From contig JALTMC010000534.1 in NCBI GenBank assembly GCA_027005175.1, positions 1-14,645 on the forward strand: a DNA stretch of 14,645 nt. Direction: 5' to 3'. This stretch comes from Myxococcales bacterium (lineage in GTDB: Bacteria; Myxococcota_C; UBA6777). This document shows positions 6,301 through 13,528 of the stretch, one piece after another. Position numbers and translations under genes: made by a program. The notes under the pieces were generated by a model. That model was given only the letters and a program-made list of their open reading frames with translations, was not told the origin of the DNA and did no database searches. The first letter of the stretch is position 1. Each line of letters starts with the position of its first letter.

Positions 6301-8480
6301 GCCTTGAACTGAATAGGCTTTGCGCTGCTTTCCCCCCATGCTACCAGCTTTCCCTCCACCACAATCTCTGACCGAGTGCGGTCGAGACCGCCATACATAT
6401 CATCGACACTTTTGGATTCGAGGATAGCCCCCTTCGACAATGTTAAGGTCGCACCTTTTCCTACGATTAAGTCGCCCATTAACTTGTGAGTCCCCGCAGG
6501 CAAGACAGTATGGGTTGTGAGCTTTCCATGAAGAACGGTTGTGACTTGTTTTCCCTTGTTCCAAGGCAACGCTCCCAGGTCAGAGGCTCCCGTTCCAGAC
6601 TTACGTGCAGGAGAGCGATCGTAGAGACGATAGTCATCACTGCCCTCCTTAACAAACAAAGGGTTGTAATACACCGAAGCATTGCACGAAGGTGAATAGC
6701 GATTGTATACGGTGCTACCCGAAGCATCCCAAATCAGATTGCTCGTACAGGTAATGCCATACCGACCATTGTAGACTTCATAACTTGTTCGTGCGTTGCG
6801 AACGATGATGCTATCTTTGAGAAGAAAAGCTCCAGAGGAAGAAGAACTTCGGTACGAGTAGATACCGTAGCTACTGTTGTATGCGATGGTGCAGTGATCG
6901 ATTTCGACTGTTGTACTACGAGAACTATAGCTTGCATACACTCCATAGCTTGTATTCCGATAAATAAGAGAATAGGATAGTTTGGTTTTGCCACCCGAGA
7001 TCGAAGCACCATACTGGTTGAGAAACAGCTTACTGTTGGCCATATTCAAAACACCTGCTCGCACATACAGACCGTACTGTGTGCGGGAGATAGCAACATC
7101 ATTTAAAGTCGCAGTGCCGTAGAGTTCAAGGCCAAATCGAGCATTCGTCAAAGAGACATTCTGAAGAGTAACTTGAGAACCCGCCAGAGCACGTATCCCA
7201 TACCATAAGTTAGAGCCTGTGCTGGATGAGGTGGAGCGAAAGACCACAAGGGAGGAAGAGCGAGTCCCCTTGGCGACCAGCCGCCCTTCGACCACAAGCT
7301 CCGCCTTGGAACGATCAACACCACCCGACATATCATCCACAGTGTGTACGAGAATGACAGCACCAGGTGAGAGTGTTAAAGTCACACCTCTACCAACAAT
7401 CAGGTCTCCTGCCAACGTATGAGTTCCTGAAGGGAGGACAACATCAGACAGCAACTTTCCGTGCAATGTGGTAGTTTTGTGGGTTGTCCAGGGCAATGCA
7501 CCGATATCAATACCGCCAGGCCCAGCCTTTCGTGCGGGTGATCGATCATAGATGCGGTAATCATCTGCATTTTCGTTGACGAACAGAGGGTTGTAAAAGA
7601 CCGCTGTCGCACAAGAGGGAGAATAACGGTTGTAGATCGTATTTCCAGACACATCCCAGATCAGATTGTTACTGCATGTTATCCCATAACGACCGCTGTA
7701 AACCTCATAATTGGTGCCGGCATTTCGCACCACAATACTGTCTTTGAGGATAAAGGCTCCAGAGGAGGAGCTGCTTCGGTATGCATACACACCATAGTTG
7801 GCATTGTGCGCAATCGTACACCGAGTGATCTCAACGGTTGTTGCTCGCGAGCTGTAGTTTCCATAGACACCATATGTGGTATTGCGATAAATGGTCGCAT
7901 TTGCAATTTTGGTTTTTCCCCCCGAGAGATAAAAGCCGTAATTGTTGCGAAAGATCGCACCGCCATTGACAGTCGTGGTACCAGCACGAGCATACACACC
8001 ATACGTACTACAATTGTCGATTTGGATATTGTTCAAAGCCACAACATTGTAATTATCGACACAGTAACGGCCATATTGAACAGTTGCATACGTTAATGTG
8101 CCTGAACCACCCGACAAGATTCGAATGCCGTACCATGTGCCTTTGGAGGTGCTGCTGCCTCGAAAGAGTATCCGCTCGGTGGAGGTGCCTACGGCGATCA
8201 AAGCACCCTCAATATTCAATTCAACCCGGCTGGAGTCTGCACCTGTTCGGAGGACATCACCCGCAGCTGCGACCACTTGAACACCGGGGTCAACCGTAAG
8301 AGTGACACCCGCCTTCACCGTGACATCCCCCGACAGAATCACCGGAGACATGGCTTTGGTCCACCTGGTATGAGTCGTAATCGAACCTTGCACCGTGATC
8401 GCAAAAACAGGCTTTGCTACAACCAGAGCCAACGCAACAAACATCACAGACAACACACAGCGATATCTCTTCACAACCAT
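3294..8480 (-). CDS. Giant secreted surface protein: triple beta-helix, Big2-like and FnIII-like domains, MYXO-CTERM tail
   Basis: A 1728-aa exported modular protein. A Sec signal peptide (residues 1-27, basic VVKRYR, hydrophobic core, likely cut after PVFA) is followed by three homologous parallel beta-helix modules (about 30-331, 332-640 and 641-953). Each module is rich in S-Y-G-V-Y turns and ends in a DIGALPW-type motif. Four Big2-like Ig domains (about 954-1306; GGGTIS-x-TGLF) and three fibronectin-III-like domains (about 1307-1622; TDPDxDxLTY, YYWRAWA) come next, then an acidic Ser/Thr-rich stalk. The last 37 residues are GGCGCSS, one hydrophobic helix and RRQRKSS, matching the MYXO-CTERM sorting-signal pattern of myxobacterial surface proteins. 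The role is probably adhesion or carbohydrate binding; no lyase catalytic motif was identified. ATG 8478-8480 is chosen because GGAG lies ten bases upstream; the in-frame ATG at 8489 is only one base from it. The nine extra bases would add MCE. Confidence 0.92.
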   Translation of the reverse strand: MVVKRYRCVLSVMFVALALVVAKPVFAITVQGSITTHTRWTKAMSPVILSGDVTVKAGVTLTVDPGVQVVAAAGDVLRTGADSSRVELNIEGALIAVGTSTERILFRGSSTSKGTWYGIRILSGGSGTLTYATVQYGRYCVDNYNVVALNNIQIDNCSTYGVYARAGTTTVNGGAIFRNNYGFYLSGGKTKIANATIYRNTTYGVYGNYSSRATTVEITRCTIAHNANYGVYAYRSSSSSGAFILKDSIVVRNAGTNYEVYSGRYGITCSNNLIWDVSGNTIYNRYSPSCATAVFYNPLFVNENADDYRIYDRSPARKAGPGGIDIGALPWTTHKTTTLHGKLLSDVVLPSGTHTLAGDLIVGRGVTLTLSPGAVILVHTVDDMSGGVDRSKAELVVEGRLVAKGTRSSSLVVFRSTSSSTGSNLWYGIRALAGSQVTLQNVSLTNARFGLELYGTATLNDVAISRTQYGLYVRAGVLNMANSKLFLNQYGASISGGKTKLSYSLIYRNTSYGVYASYSSRSTTVEIDHCTIAYNSSYGIYSYRSSSSSGAFLLKDSIIVRNARTSYEVYNGRYGITCTSNLIWDASGSTVYNRYSPSCNASVYYNPLFVKEGSDDYRLYDRSPARKSGTGASDLGALPWNKGKQVTTVLHGKLTTHTVLPAGTHKLMGDLIVGKGATLTLSKGAILESKSVDDMYGGLDRTRSEIVVEGKLVAWGESSAKPIQFKAEGTSTTTNRWYGLRVLAGGSLDMRYVVVRSGRYGVDTVGTTLLRDVAMAYNGSYGLYIHGGTTTYTRGQLYRNSSYGVYHTSGVSTLSFLQIYRNNSYGVYANISASNSTVLVDHCTIANNSSYGVYVYRRSSSVGVFTLQNSIIVNNARTSYEVYSSYYGPVCKNNLIWDTSGSTLYTRYSPACTALVRANPLFKKPTSDDYNILLNSPARKRATDGSDLGALPFQPALAKVQIKPALGEVQVGKTIQFTATGINTQGGVKTGLTFSWKLVGGGGTISPTGLFTAGTKAGTFFSTVEATADGIPGYASVKITPGAIIKVVVSPNPGKAPPLRTLQFSATGQDQYGNQAPNLKVKWKLVKGGGTISSTGLVTTQGRNGTFTNTVEAAYGSQKGYATLVVDSNFPVVTSVVVTPSQVSMKYKEQKSFVAVAKDQNGKSMSGLRFAWSAPSGGGTVVTTSSTAADFVAGTKAGSYSLVAQTAGFKGIARITITDPNAGVLGSIVVTPSLATLKVGQTQQFKAQGYDKNNKPMALQPIWSAGTGTIDRKGLFKAGAATGSYTVTAKSGSVSGSATVQIAAGNAPTTPTLLSPADKAVVKTNPPILTLKNSTDPDKDKLTYDFVVATDKQFTTIVAQGSAAETPNTTSWKVSPSLKEDTLFYWRARATDSVLRSGWSVVRTFHLNAVNNAPTAPVRSAPADAGQVTDARPTLVVKNATDPEGKPLVYTFEVATDASMTAIVVTSNRIKAGRRSTSWKISRSLKNKTTYYWRAWAIDDKGLAGTKMTTASFVTSLPNGPPSAPKPKKPADKESVSALTVSLEVENATDPDGDVLTYHFQISEDKTFKGQLDEQQGTTEGQKTTTWKPKALVRGKTYFWRVRANDGTVDGTWSKVFSFTVDAKSSNEADSESVGETSLEQRPAEQTQGSDREHSRDGGNTDTATVEKPTSDSHPEVVAKQDTLQDLDKAPGGCGCSSQTKDGVPVGLWILCFLGLLLLDLRRQRKSS
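5622..8393 (-). repeat. Three intragenic modules of about 930 bp (beta-helix repeats)
   Basis: Three consecutive coding modules end at similar motifs: DIGALPW (stop of module 1 near 7488), DLGALPW (near 6561) and DLGALPF (near 5622). They share order and local sequence, for example the block FxLKDSIxVRNAxTxYEVY followed by a Cys pair and NRYSPSC. DNA similarity is still visible between modules 1 and 2, for example 7690-7810 against 6765-6893. Module 3 is more diverged (Val-Gly replaces the Ser-Gly of SSSSSGAF, and Tyr-Tyr-Gly-Pro-Val-Cys replaces the Gly-Ile-Thr-Cys block). The gene therefore grew by internal duplication, with module 3 the oldest split or the fastest changing. Confidence 0.85.
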
Positions 8481-8705
8481 CTCACACATTCTCCAAAACG
8501 ACTCAGCACTTTGAAAGAGCTGAAAGCGAGTATCTCATTCACACTTCCACAAGGAAGACCTGTCATCCAAAGGGACTCCAGGCCTAGCCTTTTCTTTTAA
8601 CCGCACAGACCACCCAAGCCCTCTACGATGTCTATCCAACATACCATACTTCTCAAAACACGTGCATGCCAAGAAAGACAAGGTTCACCGAAAGAGCGGC
8701 TGGTC

Positions 8706-8733
8706 TTGACACCCAAACAAGCCTTGGGATACC
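8706..8733 (+). promoter_or_regulatory. Candidate sigma70-type promoter for the PepSY gene
   Basis: A perfect -35 hexamer TTGACA (8706-8711) is followed, after 16 bases, by a weak -10 candidate GATACC (8728-8733, three of six matches to TATAAT). The PepSY start codon is about 65 bases downstream of the expected transcription start. The good -35 with a poor -10 is typical of a promoter that needs an activator, but this is inference. Confidence 0.4.
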
Positions 8734-8747
8734 ATCGCCAACGATGG
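8732..8747. promoter_or_regulatory. Inverted repeat CCATCG-N4-CGATGG at the candidate -10 region
   Basis: Two perfect 6-base arms (8732-8737 and 8742-8747) are separated by CCAA. The repeat sits at and just downstream of the candidate -10 of the PepSY promoter, where a repressor operator would act. It could equally form a small hairpin near the 5' end of the transcript. No T-tract follows, so it is not a terminator. Confidence 0.35.
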
Positions 8748-8804
8748 AATCAACGATACAAAAACTCGACACATCAAAGAATATTTTGAGAGAAGGATTT
8801 GTGA

Positions 8805-9536
8805 ATGAATCGCAGAGCATTGCAACGATTCTCACGTCGATGGCATCGACGTCTTGGTGTCATTGTAGGAATTCAATTTCTCTTGTGGACACTGGGGGGT
8901 TTTTACTTTTCCTGGTTTCACATTGATAATGTTCGAGGAAAGCTCGAAACACGCAAACAAAAATCACCTGATCTACGAACGATCGGTGCAACTCTTCCAC
9001 TCCAGTCATTGCTCAAAAAAGCAGCCCCCAAATCAGTAAAGAAGATACAGTATGCTCTTTGGATGGGGCAACCTGTTGTGCGATTGTATCATTCACGTGA
9101 TCGTGTAACCATGCTGAATGCACGCACAGGACAACAACTATCCCCTATCACGAAAGACATGGCGATCAAGATCGCACGACAGGATTTCCGGCCTGCGATA
9201 GCCGTGCAACAAGTGCAGCTTGTCAAACAAAAAAAAGGCGAGTACAAAGGCCCCATTCCCGCCTATCGGGTCGATTTTGGAAACCGCAAATCGACACATA
9301 TCTACGTCCACGCCAACACAGGCATTGTCACAGCAAGACGCAATATGATTTGGCGTGGATTTGATTTTCTCTGGATGCTACATATCCTCGACTTTCACAA
9401 TCGAGAAGATATCAACAACTGGCTTTTACGTCTTCTGTCCACACTCGGTTTGTTTACCATTGGACTGGGATATCTTCTCTGGCTCACAACGTTACCCTTG
9501 CTTCGAAACAAGCAAGAACACAACCCCAAGCCCTAA
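8805..9536 (+). CDS. PepSY-domain membrane protein (PepSY-TM type)
   Basis: A 243-aa inner-membrane protein. A basic N-terminus (RRALQRFSRRWHRRLG) is followed by membrane helix 1 (about 17-37, LGVIVGIQFLLWTLGGFYF). A periplasmic region of about 165 residues includes a PepSY-like segment (about 114-177; ITKDMAIKIARQDF, PAYRVDF, THIYVHANTGIVTARR). The motif WMLHILDFHNRED and membrane helix 2 (about 207-230) come last. This arrangement matches short PepSY-associated membrane proteins, which are linked in many bacteria to iron or reductase functions or to control of periplasmic peptidases. The exact role here is unknown. The conserved histidines (His193, His198) next to helix 2 could bind heme or metal. 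ATG 8805 is supported by AGAAGGA seven bases upstream. The gene is apparently monocistronic, with a promoter for the next gene downstream. Confidence 0.85.
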   Translation: MNRRALQRFSRRWHRRLGVIVGIQFLLWTLGGFYFSWFHIDNVRGKLETRKQKSPDLRTIGATLPLQSLLKKAAPKSVKKIQYALWMGQPVVRLYHSRDRVTMLNARTGQQLSPITKDMAIKIARQDFRPAIAVQQVQLVKQKKGEYKGPIPAYRVDFGNRKSTHIYVHANTGIVTARRNMIWRGFDFLWMLHILDFHNREDINNWLLRLLSTLGLFTIGLGYLLWLTTLPLLRNKQEHNPKP

Positions 9537-9609
9537 AGTCCAGGATTCTCTCATGTTCTATCTTTCCTTTCGTCTTTGAAGGAAAAGTGGCAGATCCATT
9601 CCTACAACC

Positions 9610-9638
9610 TTGACGAAAAGAGTACATCATGCTATCAT
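9610..9638 (+). promoter_or_regulatory. Sigma70-like promoter of the GGDEF/EAL gene
   Basis: TTGACG (9610-9615) and TATCAT (9633-9638) are separated by exactly 17 bases, and each matches the consensus in five of six positions. Transcription would begin near 9645, leaving an untranslated leader of about 185 bases before ATG 9832. I see no riboswitch in the leader. Confidence 0.6.
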
Positions 9639-9831
9639 CCTAGAATTAAATAGATTCATAGAACTCAACTCTGTCTCCATCTTGTCTATCAGAATATTGT
9701 ACAAGCATTTTTCTTCCGAAATCTGTTAACATCGACGGTGGAGTCACGACAAAGTAAAGTTTGAAAATGATCGGCCTACCTGAAAGATTGAGATTGATGG
9801 CAGACTTGAAGCAAGAAAAGTGTCAGTATCT

Positions 9832-11865
9832 ATGAACAAAGGACTTATACGCATTCTTGATGCAGCACCTGTAGCCATGGTGGTCTCTCATCCTGATGGA
9901 AGCTTTGAATATGTGAACCCTGCCATGCTACAAATGCTGGGATACACAGAAGATGAGATCTACCAAAAAGAAGTGACGATCTCTCCTCCTGATGAATGGG
10001 CTTCAAATCAAGTCATTCGAGAACAACTCAAAACATCTCCTTTTACGCCTATCACTATCGAGAAACGCTACGTGCACAAATCCGGTCGGATCATTCCCGG
10101 TCTTCTTACGATTGTGGCACTACCTGATGCAAAAGGAGATGTAGAGCGTCTGATCGCACAAATCGTGGATCTGAGTCAACGCAAAAAAGAAGAAGAGTCC
10201 TTATGGCTGCTAACACTGCTGTTGAACAATGCACATGACGCAATCTATGTCGCCGATCCACTCTCGGGAGGCATTTTGGAATGCAATCGTCTTGGCCATG
10301 AGCGGCTCGGTTATACCCACGATGAAATGCTGAGAATGAATGTTACAGACATCAATAAGAGTCTGTCTGTGGAAACGTCCTGGCAGGAAATGGTTGAGAA
10401 GACAAAGGCGGGCGACAACATAAGAGAAAGCATCCATACACACAAAGATGGTTCATCCTTTCCGGTGGAGGCGAGTGTGAGCTATGTGACGAAGGGTGAC
10501 AAAGGTTATATGATATCGGTCATCCGAGATATCACGGTCCGCAAAAAGAATGAGGCCATCATTTGGAAACAAGCAAACTTTGATCCCCTGACAGAACTAC
10601 CCAATCGCCGCTTGCTACAAGATCGTCTGAAGCAGGAGATCAAGAAGGCACAGCGGTCCAAACAGCGCATCGCTGTTCTTTACTTGGATCTTGATCGTTT
10701 TAAAGAGGTCAATGACAGCCTTGGCCACCCCAAAGGGGATGTGTTGCTTGTGGAAACAGCAAAAAGGCTCAAGAGTTGTGTGCGTGATAGTGATACCTTG
10801 GCACGTCAAGGAGGAGACGAATTTGCCATTATCCTAGGAGAGCTGGGTGAGAAAAATCATGTTGAGCGAGTTGTCAAGGATATTCTGACAAAGCTCAGCG
10901 AACCATTTCAGCTGGGAGATGATCGTGTTTATGTGTCTGCCAGTATTGGAATATGCTTTTATCCCGATGACGGAGCCACACCAGAGTCCCTCTTTAAGGG
11001 AGCTGACTTGGCGATGTACTCGGCCAAGGACCAAGGGCGCAACTGCTTTCGATACTTCACCCCCTCCATGCATCAAGCAGCCATAACACGAATCGGCCTT
11101 GTGCGCGATCTACGCGAAGCTTTGGAACGCAATCAATTTCACTTGGTCTACCAACCCGTTGTGGATCTGACAACTGGAGAGATCCACAACGCAGAGGCCC
11201 TACTCCGCTGGCAACACCCTGAGCAAGGGATCTTATACCCTCTCGAATTCATAACGATCGCAGAAGAAACCAAGCTGATCGCAGATATCGGCAGTTGGGT
11301 CTTTCATCAGGCTGTTCGGCAGATCTTGAATTGGCGTCAGAACCACGACCCCGATTTCAAGATCAGCATTAATACTTCCCCAATCCAGTATAGAGACTCT
11401 AAGGAAGAGATGAAACGATGGATCCCCTATTTACAAGAACAGGGGCTCCCTGGACAGGCTTTGGCCATCGAAATTACGGAAGGCGTGTTGATGGACTCTC
11501 ATACTGGTATTACGGAGCAATTAATTCATTTTCACGCGGCCGGAATCGATGTGGTCCTGGATGACTTTGGCACAGGTTACTCCTCCCTCGCCCATCTTAA
11601 AAAATTTGATGTCGATTATATCAAGATCGACCGCACTTTTATCAAAGATCTCACCGTCAACCCGGATGACCTCGTGCTATGCGAAGCGATTGTAGCCATG
11701 GCACACAAACTGGGAATCAAGGTGATCGCAGAGGGAATCGAAACACCAGAACAACGAGAGATACTCAAAACCGCTGGCTGTGATTACGGCCAGGGCTATC
11801 TCTTTTCAAAACCAGTTACTGCAACAGAGTTTGAGCAACTGCTATCACAGAAAGAGCAAACTTAA
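9832..11865 (+). CDS. PAS-PAS-GGDEF-EAL cyclic-di-GMP signalling protein
   Basis: A 677-aa cytoplasmic sensor-effector without membrane helices. The order is PAS 1 (about 4-117), PAS 2 (about 124-239, ending IRDITVRKK), GGDEF (about 248-410) and EAL (about 425-670). The diguanylate cyclase signature is intact (GGDEF at 327-331). The inhibitory RxxD site (RDSD, 318-321) sits exactly five residues before it, so product feedback inhibition is expected. The phosphodiesterase signature is also intact: EAL (455-457), Asn in SINTS, EITE, DDFGTGYSS (from 577), Lys in IKIDR, and AEGIE. Both activities are therefore possible and the PAS domains probably decide which dominates. ATG 9832 is preferred over an in-frame GTG at 9820. 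Neither has a strong ribosome site, so the start is uncertain by four codons. A good promoter lies at 9610-9638. Confidence 0.95.
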   Translation: MNKGLIRILDAAPVAMVVSHPDGSFEYVNPAMLQMLGYTEDEIYQKEVTISPPDEWASNQVIREQLKTSPFTPITIEKRYVHKSGRIIPGLLTIVALPDAKGDVERLIAQIVDLSQRKKEEESLWLLTLLLNNAHDAIYVADPLSGGILECNRLGHERLGYTHDEMLRMNVTDINKSLSVETSWQEMVEKTKAGDNIRESIHTHKDGSSFPVEASVSYVTKGDKGYMISVIRDITVRKKNEAIIWKQANFDPLTELPNRRLLQDRLKQEIKKAQRSKQRIAVLYLDLDRFKEVNDSLGHPKGDVLLVETAKRLKSCVRDSDTLARQGGDEFAIILGELGEKNHVERVVKDILTKLSEPFQLGDDRVYVSASIGICFYPDDGATPESLFKGADLAMYSAKDQGRNCFRYFTPSMHQAAITRIGLVRDLREALERNQFHLVYQPVVDLTTGEIHNAEALLRWQHPEQGILYPLEFITIAEETKLIADIGSWVFHQAVRQILNWRQNHDPDFKISINTSPIQYRDSKEEMKRWIPYLQEQGLPGQALAIEITEGVLMDSHTGITEQLIHFHAAGIDVVLDDFGTGYSSLAHLKKFDVDYIKIDRTFIKDLTVNPDDLVLCEAIVAMAHKLGIKVIAEGIETPEQREILKTAGCDYGQGYLFSKPVTATEFEQLLSQKEQT

Positions 11866-12081
11866 GGAATCCAAGGAATTCATCAGAAAAAAACCTCTTA
11901 TGTTATGGGCGTGGAAACCCCCTCCAGAATCGACAGGACGAAGTCCGGATGGGGTGATAGTTGACTGCGATTTGCCCTCTTCATCGGATGAGTCGTTGTC
12001 TGAATCGGTTTCGGCATCACCCGCTTCAGACTGTTGTTCTGCAAGTTCGCGATCTTATAAGGACGCAGAAAGAGAGTCCCG

Positions 12082-12110
12082 TTGCATTCGAAAAGACACA
12101 CAGGTATCAT
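12082..12110 (+). promoter_or_regulatory. Candidate promoter of the membrane-anchored kinase gene
   Basis: TTGCAT (12082-12087, three of six matches) and TATCAT (12105-12110, five of six) are 17 bases apart. The -10 is identical to that of the GGDEF/EAL gene. Transcription would start near 12117, about 32 bases before the kinase ATG. The AGGAG at 12133-12137 is 11 bases from that ATG, slightly long. Confidence 0.4.
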
Positions 12111-12148
12111 TGCTTGCATTGAGACATACATAGGAGTCAAAGAGAAAG

Positions 12149-13450
12149 ATGCCATCCCCTCGACAGATCGAAGCCTTCGAAACCTTACTTATGGAGGCAC
12201 AAGGTCCAGAGGTCTCCCACGATATCCTCTCTCGAATTTTCTCTGAGCACCAACGATTTCCCGCTCAAATGGGTGAACTCATTCACAGCAACCCTGTGTT
12301 ACTGAAACAGCTTCGTAGCTATGCAGAAGACAAAGCGGAGCACCTCCATTTGCCCTTAATGCACCGAAGGCGCTCATGGTATCGTATTGACAAGACCAGT
12401 CACTCCACGATCAAGTTGGCCAACCATAAAAAAGTCGGGCCGCTCACATTGTTGCGACTCTTTATGAAAGGCAGTTTGGGCTCTGAGACCTATGTTGCAC
12501 GACATGAAGAAGGTTATCTTTGTTTGTTCAAACGATACTTTCCTGAGGCGGTTGATTTATCACCCGATGAGATGTTCCGGCACCAAGAGAGAATGATTCA
12601 ACGCCTGAACCTAATCGAAGATCCCCGTATTGAAGAAGTGCTCGATCACTTTCTATGGAAAGAGAATAGCTATGTGCAGATCAAGCCCTATCTCTACTGT
12701 TGCAGTCTCTATGAATGGATGAATCATGTCACAGAGCGTAAGTTTCGTGTCCTCTTGCTCCAACGAATCGGAGAAGCATTAAAGGTACTTCACCAAAACA
12801 ACATCGCTCATATGGATTTAAAACCGGAGCAGTTTCTGATTCTCCGAAAACCAACAGAGGCAACATGGCAAGAGGAGCCTGAGTTTGTGTTGATCGACTA
12901 TGACTTCTCGATGATCGATGGCATGTTAACATTGGCGGTAGGGAGTGCTCCCTATTATGCTCCGGAGCAATTCGCCGACGAGCCATTACTTACACATGAC
13001 TCCGGAGTTAAGGCCGACATCTACGCCTATTGTGTCTTAATCCATCGGACCCTCTCGGAACGCTTTCCCTTTGGTGATGGACAGACCCAGCAATCCTGGC
13101 TGGATGGGATGAAGCAAAGTCCCTGGGTGAGTACATTCTTCATCCCCCACAAGCCACTGCGCAAGATACTCAAAGCGGGAGTTCATCCCCAACCCGAGAA
13201 ACGACCCCAATTGGATGAAATTCTCAATGTACTCAAAGACCCGACCTTAATAGAGCAGCTCCACTTGTTTCCCACTCATCGCGATGAACCATCGTATGAC
13301 TTCTCCTCTCTCCTCACCGTTTTCAAGGTGATCGTATTTCTGGGATTCATCGCTCTCTCTCTTGTCTATCTTCCCAAAAAAGTAGCCGAGATTGTCATTG
13401 CGATCCTTCTCACCCTTGGATTTGCAAGGCTCCTTTCGAAATATTTTTAG
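12149..13450 (+). CDS. Hanks-type Ser/Thr protein kinase-like protein with C-terminal membrane hairpin
   Basis: A 433-aa protein with a protein-kinase fold from about residue 95 to 365 and two hydrophobic helices at the end (about 392-408 and 412-429) joined by a short PKK turn. The kinase should face the cytoplasm, with essentially no periplasmic sensor. Visible motifs are a degenerate Gly loop (KGSLGSETYVA, Gly108 and Gly111), the ATP-contact Lys128 (CLFKRYF), HMDLKPEQF (221-229; Asp223 and Lys225 kept, Arg replaced by Met, Asn replaced by Gln), DYD in place of DFG (250-252), and SAPYYAPEQF with an intact APE (271-273). The first 90 or so residues are helical and unrecognised. Gln at the usual metal-binding Asn and Asp for Gly in DFG make activity uncertain. 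It could be a non-canonical kinase or a pseudokinase scaffold. A second kinase gene follows 78 bp downstream. Confidence 0.88.
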   Translation: MPSPRQIEAFETLLMEAQGPEVSHDILSRIFSEHQRFPAQMGELIHSNPVLLKQLRSYAEDKAEHLHLPLMHRRRSWYRIDKTSHSTIKLANHKKVGPLTLLRLFMKGSLGSETYVARHEEGYLCLFKRYFPEAVDLSPDEMFRHQERMIQRLNLIEDPRIEEVLDHFLWKENSYVQIKPYLYCCSLYEWMNHVTERKFRVLLLQRIGEALKVLHQNNIAHMDLKPEQFLILRKPTEATWQEEPEFVLIDYDFSMIDGMLTLAVGSAPYYAPEQFADEPLLTHDSGVKADIYAYCVLIHRTLSERFPFGDGQTQQSWLDGMKQSPWVSTFFIPHKPLRKILKAGVHPQPEKRPQLDEILNVLKDPTLIEQLHLFPTHRDEPSYDFSSLLTVFKVIVFLGFIALSLVYLPKKVAEIVIAILLTLGFARLLSKYF

Positions 13451-13528
13451 GACAACGAAGCAAAACATGCGCTAGAATAGAGAGATATCAGAAAGGAATT
13501 TCAGATCGATGTTCATAGGAACTTGCTC

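Larger units (their letters stand above)
8481..8804. other. Divergent intergenic spacer, 324 bp
   Basis: This separates the minus-strand giant gene from the plus-strand PepSY gene. It should hold promoters for both. On the plus strand there is a TTGACA with a weak -10 and an inverted repeat (annotated separately). Towards the giant gene I see the GGAG ribosome site (complement of ctcc near 8491) and a small hairpin CTTCC-acaa-GGAAG at 8544-8557. I could not identify a convincing minus-strand promoter. A plus-strand open frame crossing 8666-8926 has no ribosome site and overlaps the real PepSY start, so it is not a gene. Confidence 0.6.

Noticed and set aside
8666-8926. Plus-strand 86-codon frame before and across the PepSY start.
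   Set aside because: It overlaps the PepSY gene in another frame, covers the candidate promoter and lacks a ribosome site.
9563-9585. Inverted repeat TTTCCTT / AAGGAAA after the PepSY gene as a terminator.
   Set aside because: The stem is AT-rich with a 9-base loop and no T-tract follows.
9740-9790. Leader of the GGDEF/EAL gene looks a little like a c-di-GMP (GEMM) riboswitch: GTCACGACAAAG, GAAA and CGGCCTACC in order.
   Set aside because: The distance between the CACG and CGGCCTA parts is too short and the conserved GGGACGCAAAGCC segment is missing.
11898-12155. Minus-strand 85-codon frame between the GGDEF/EAL and kinase genes.
   Set aside because: Its start lies inside the kinase gene, no ribosome site is seen and the composition is not protein-like.
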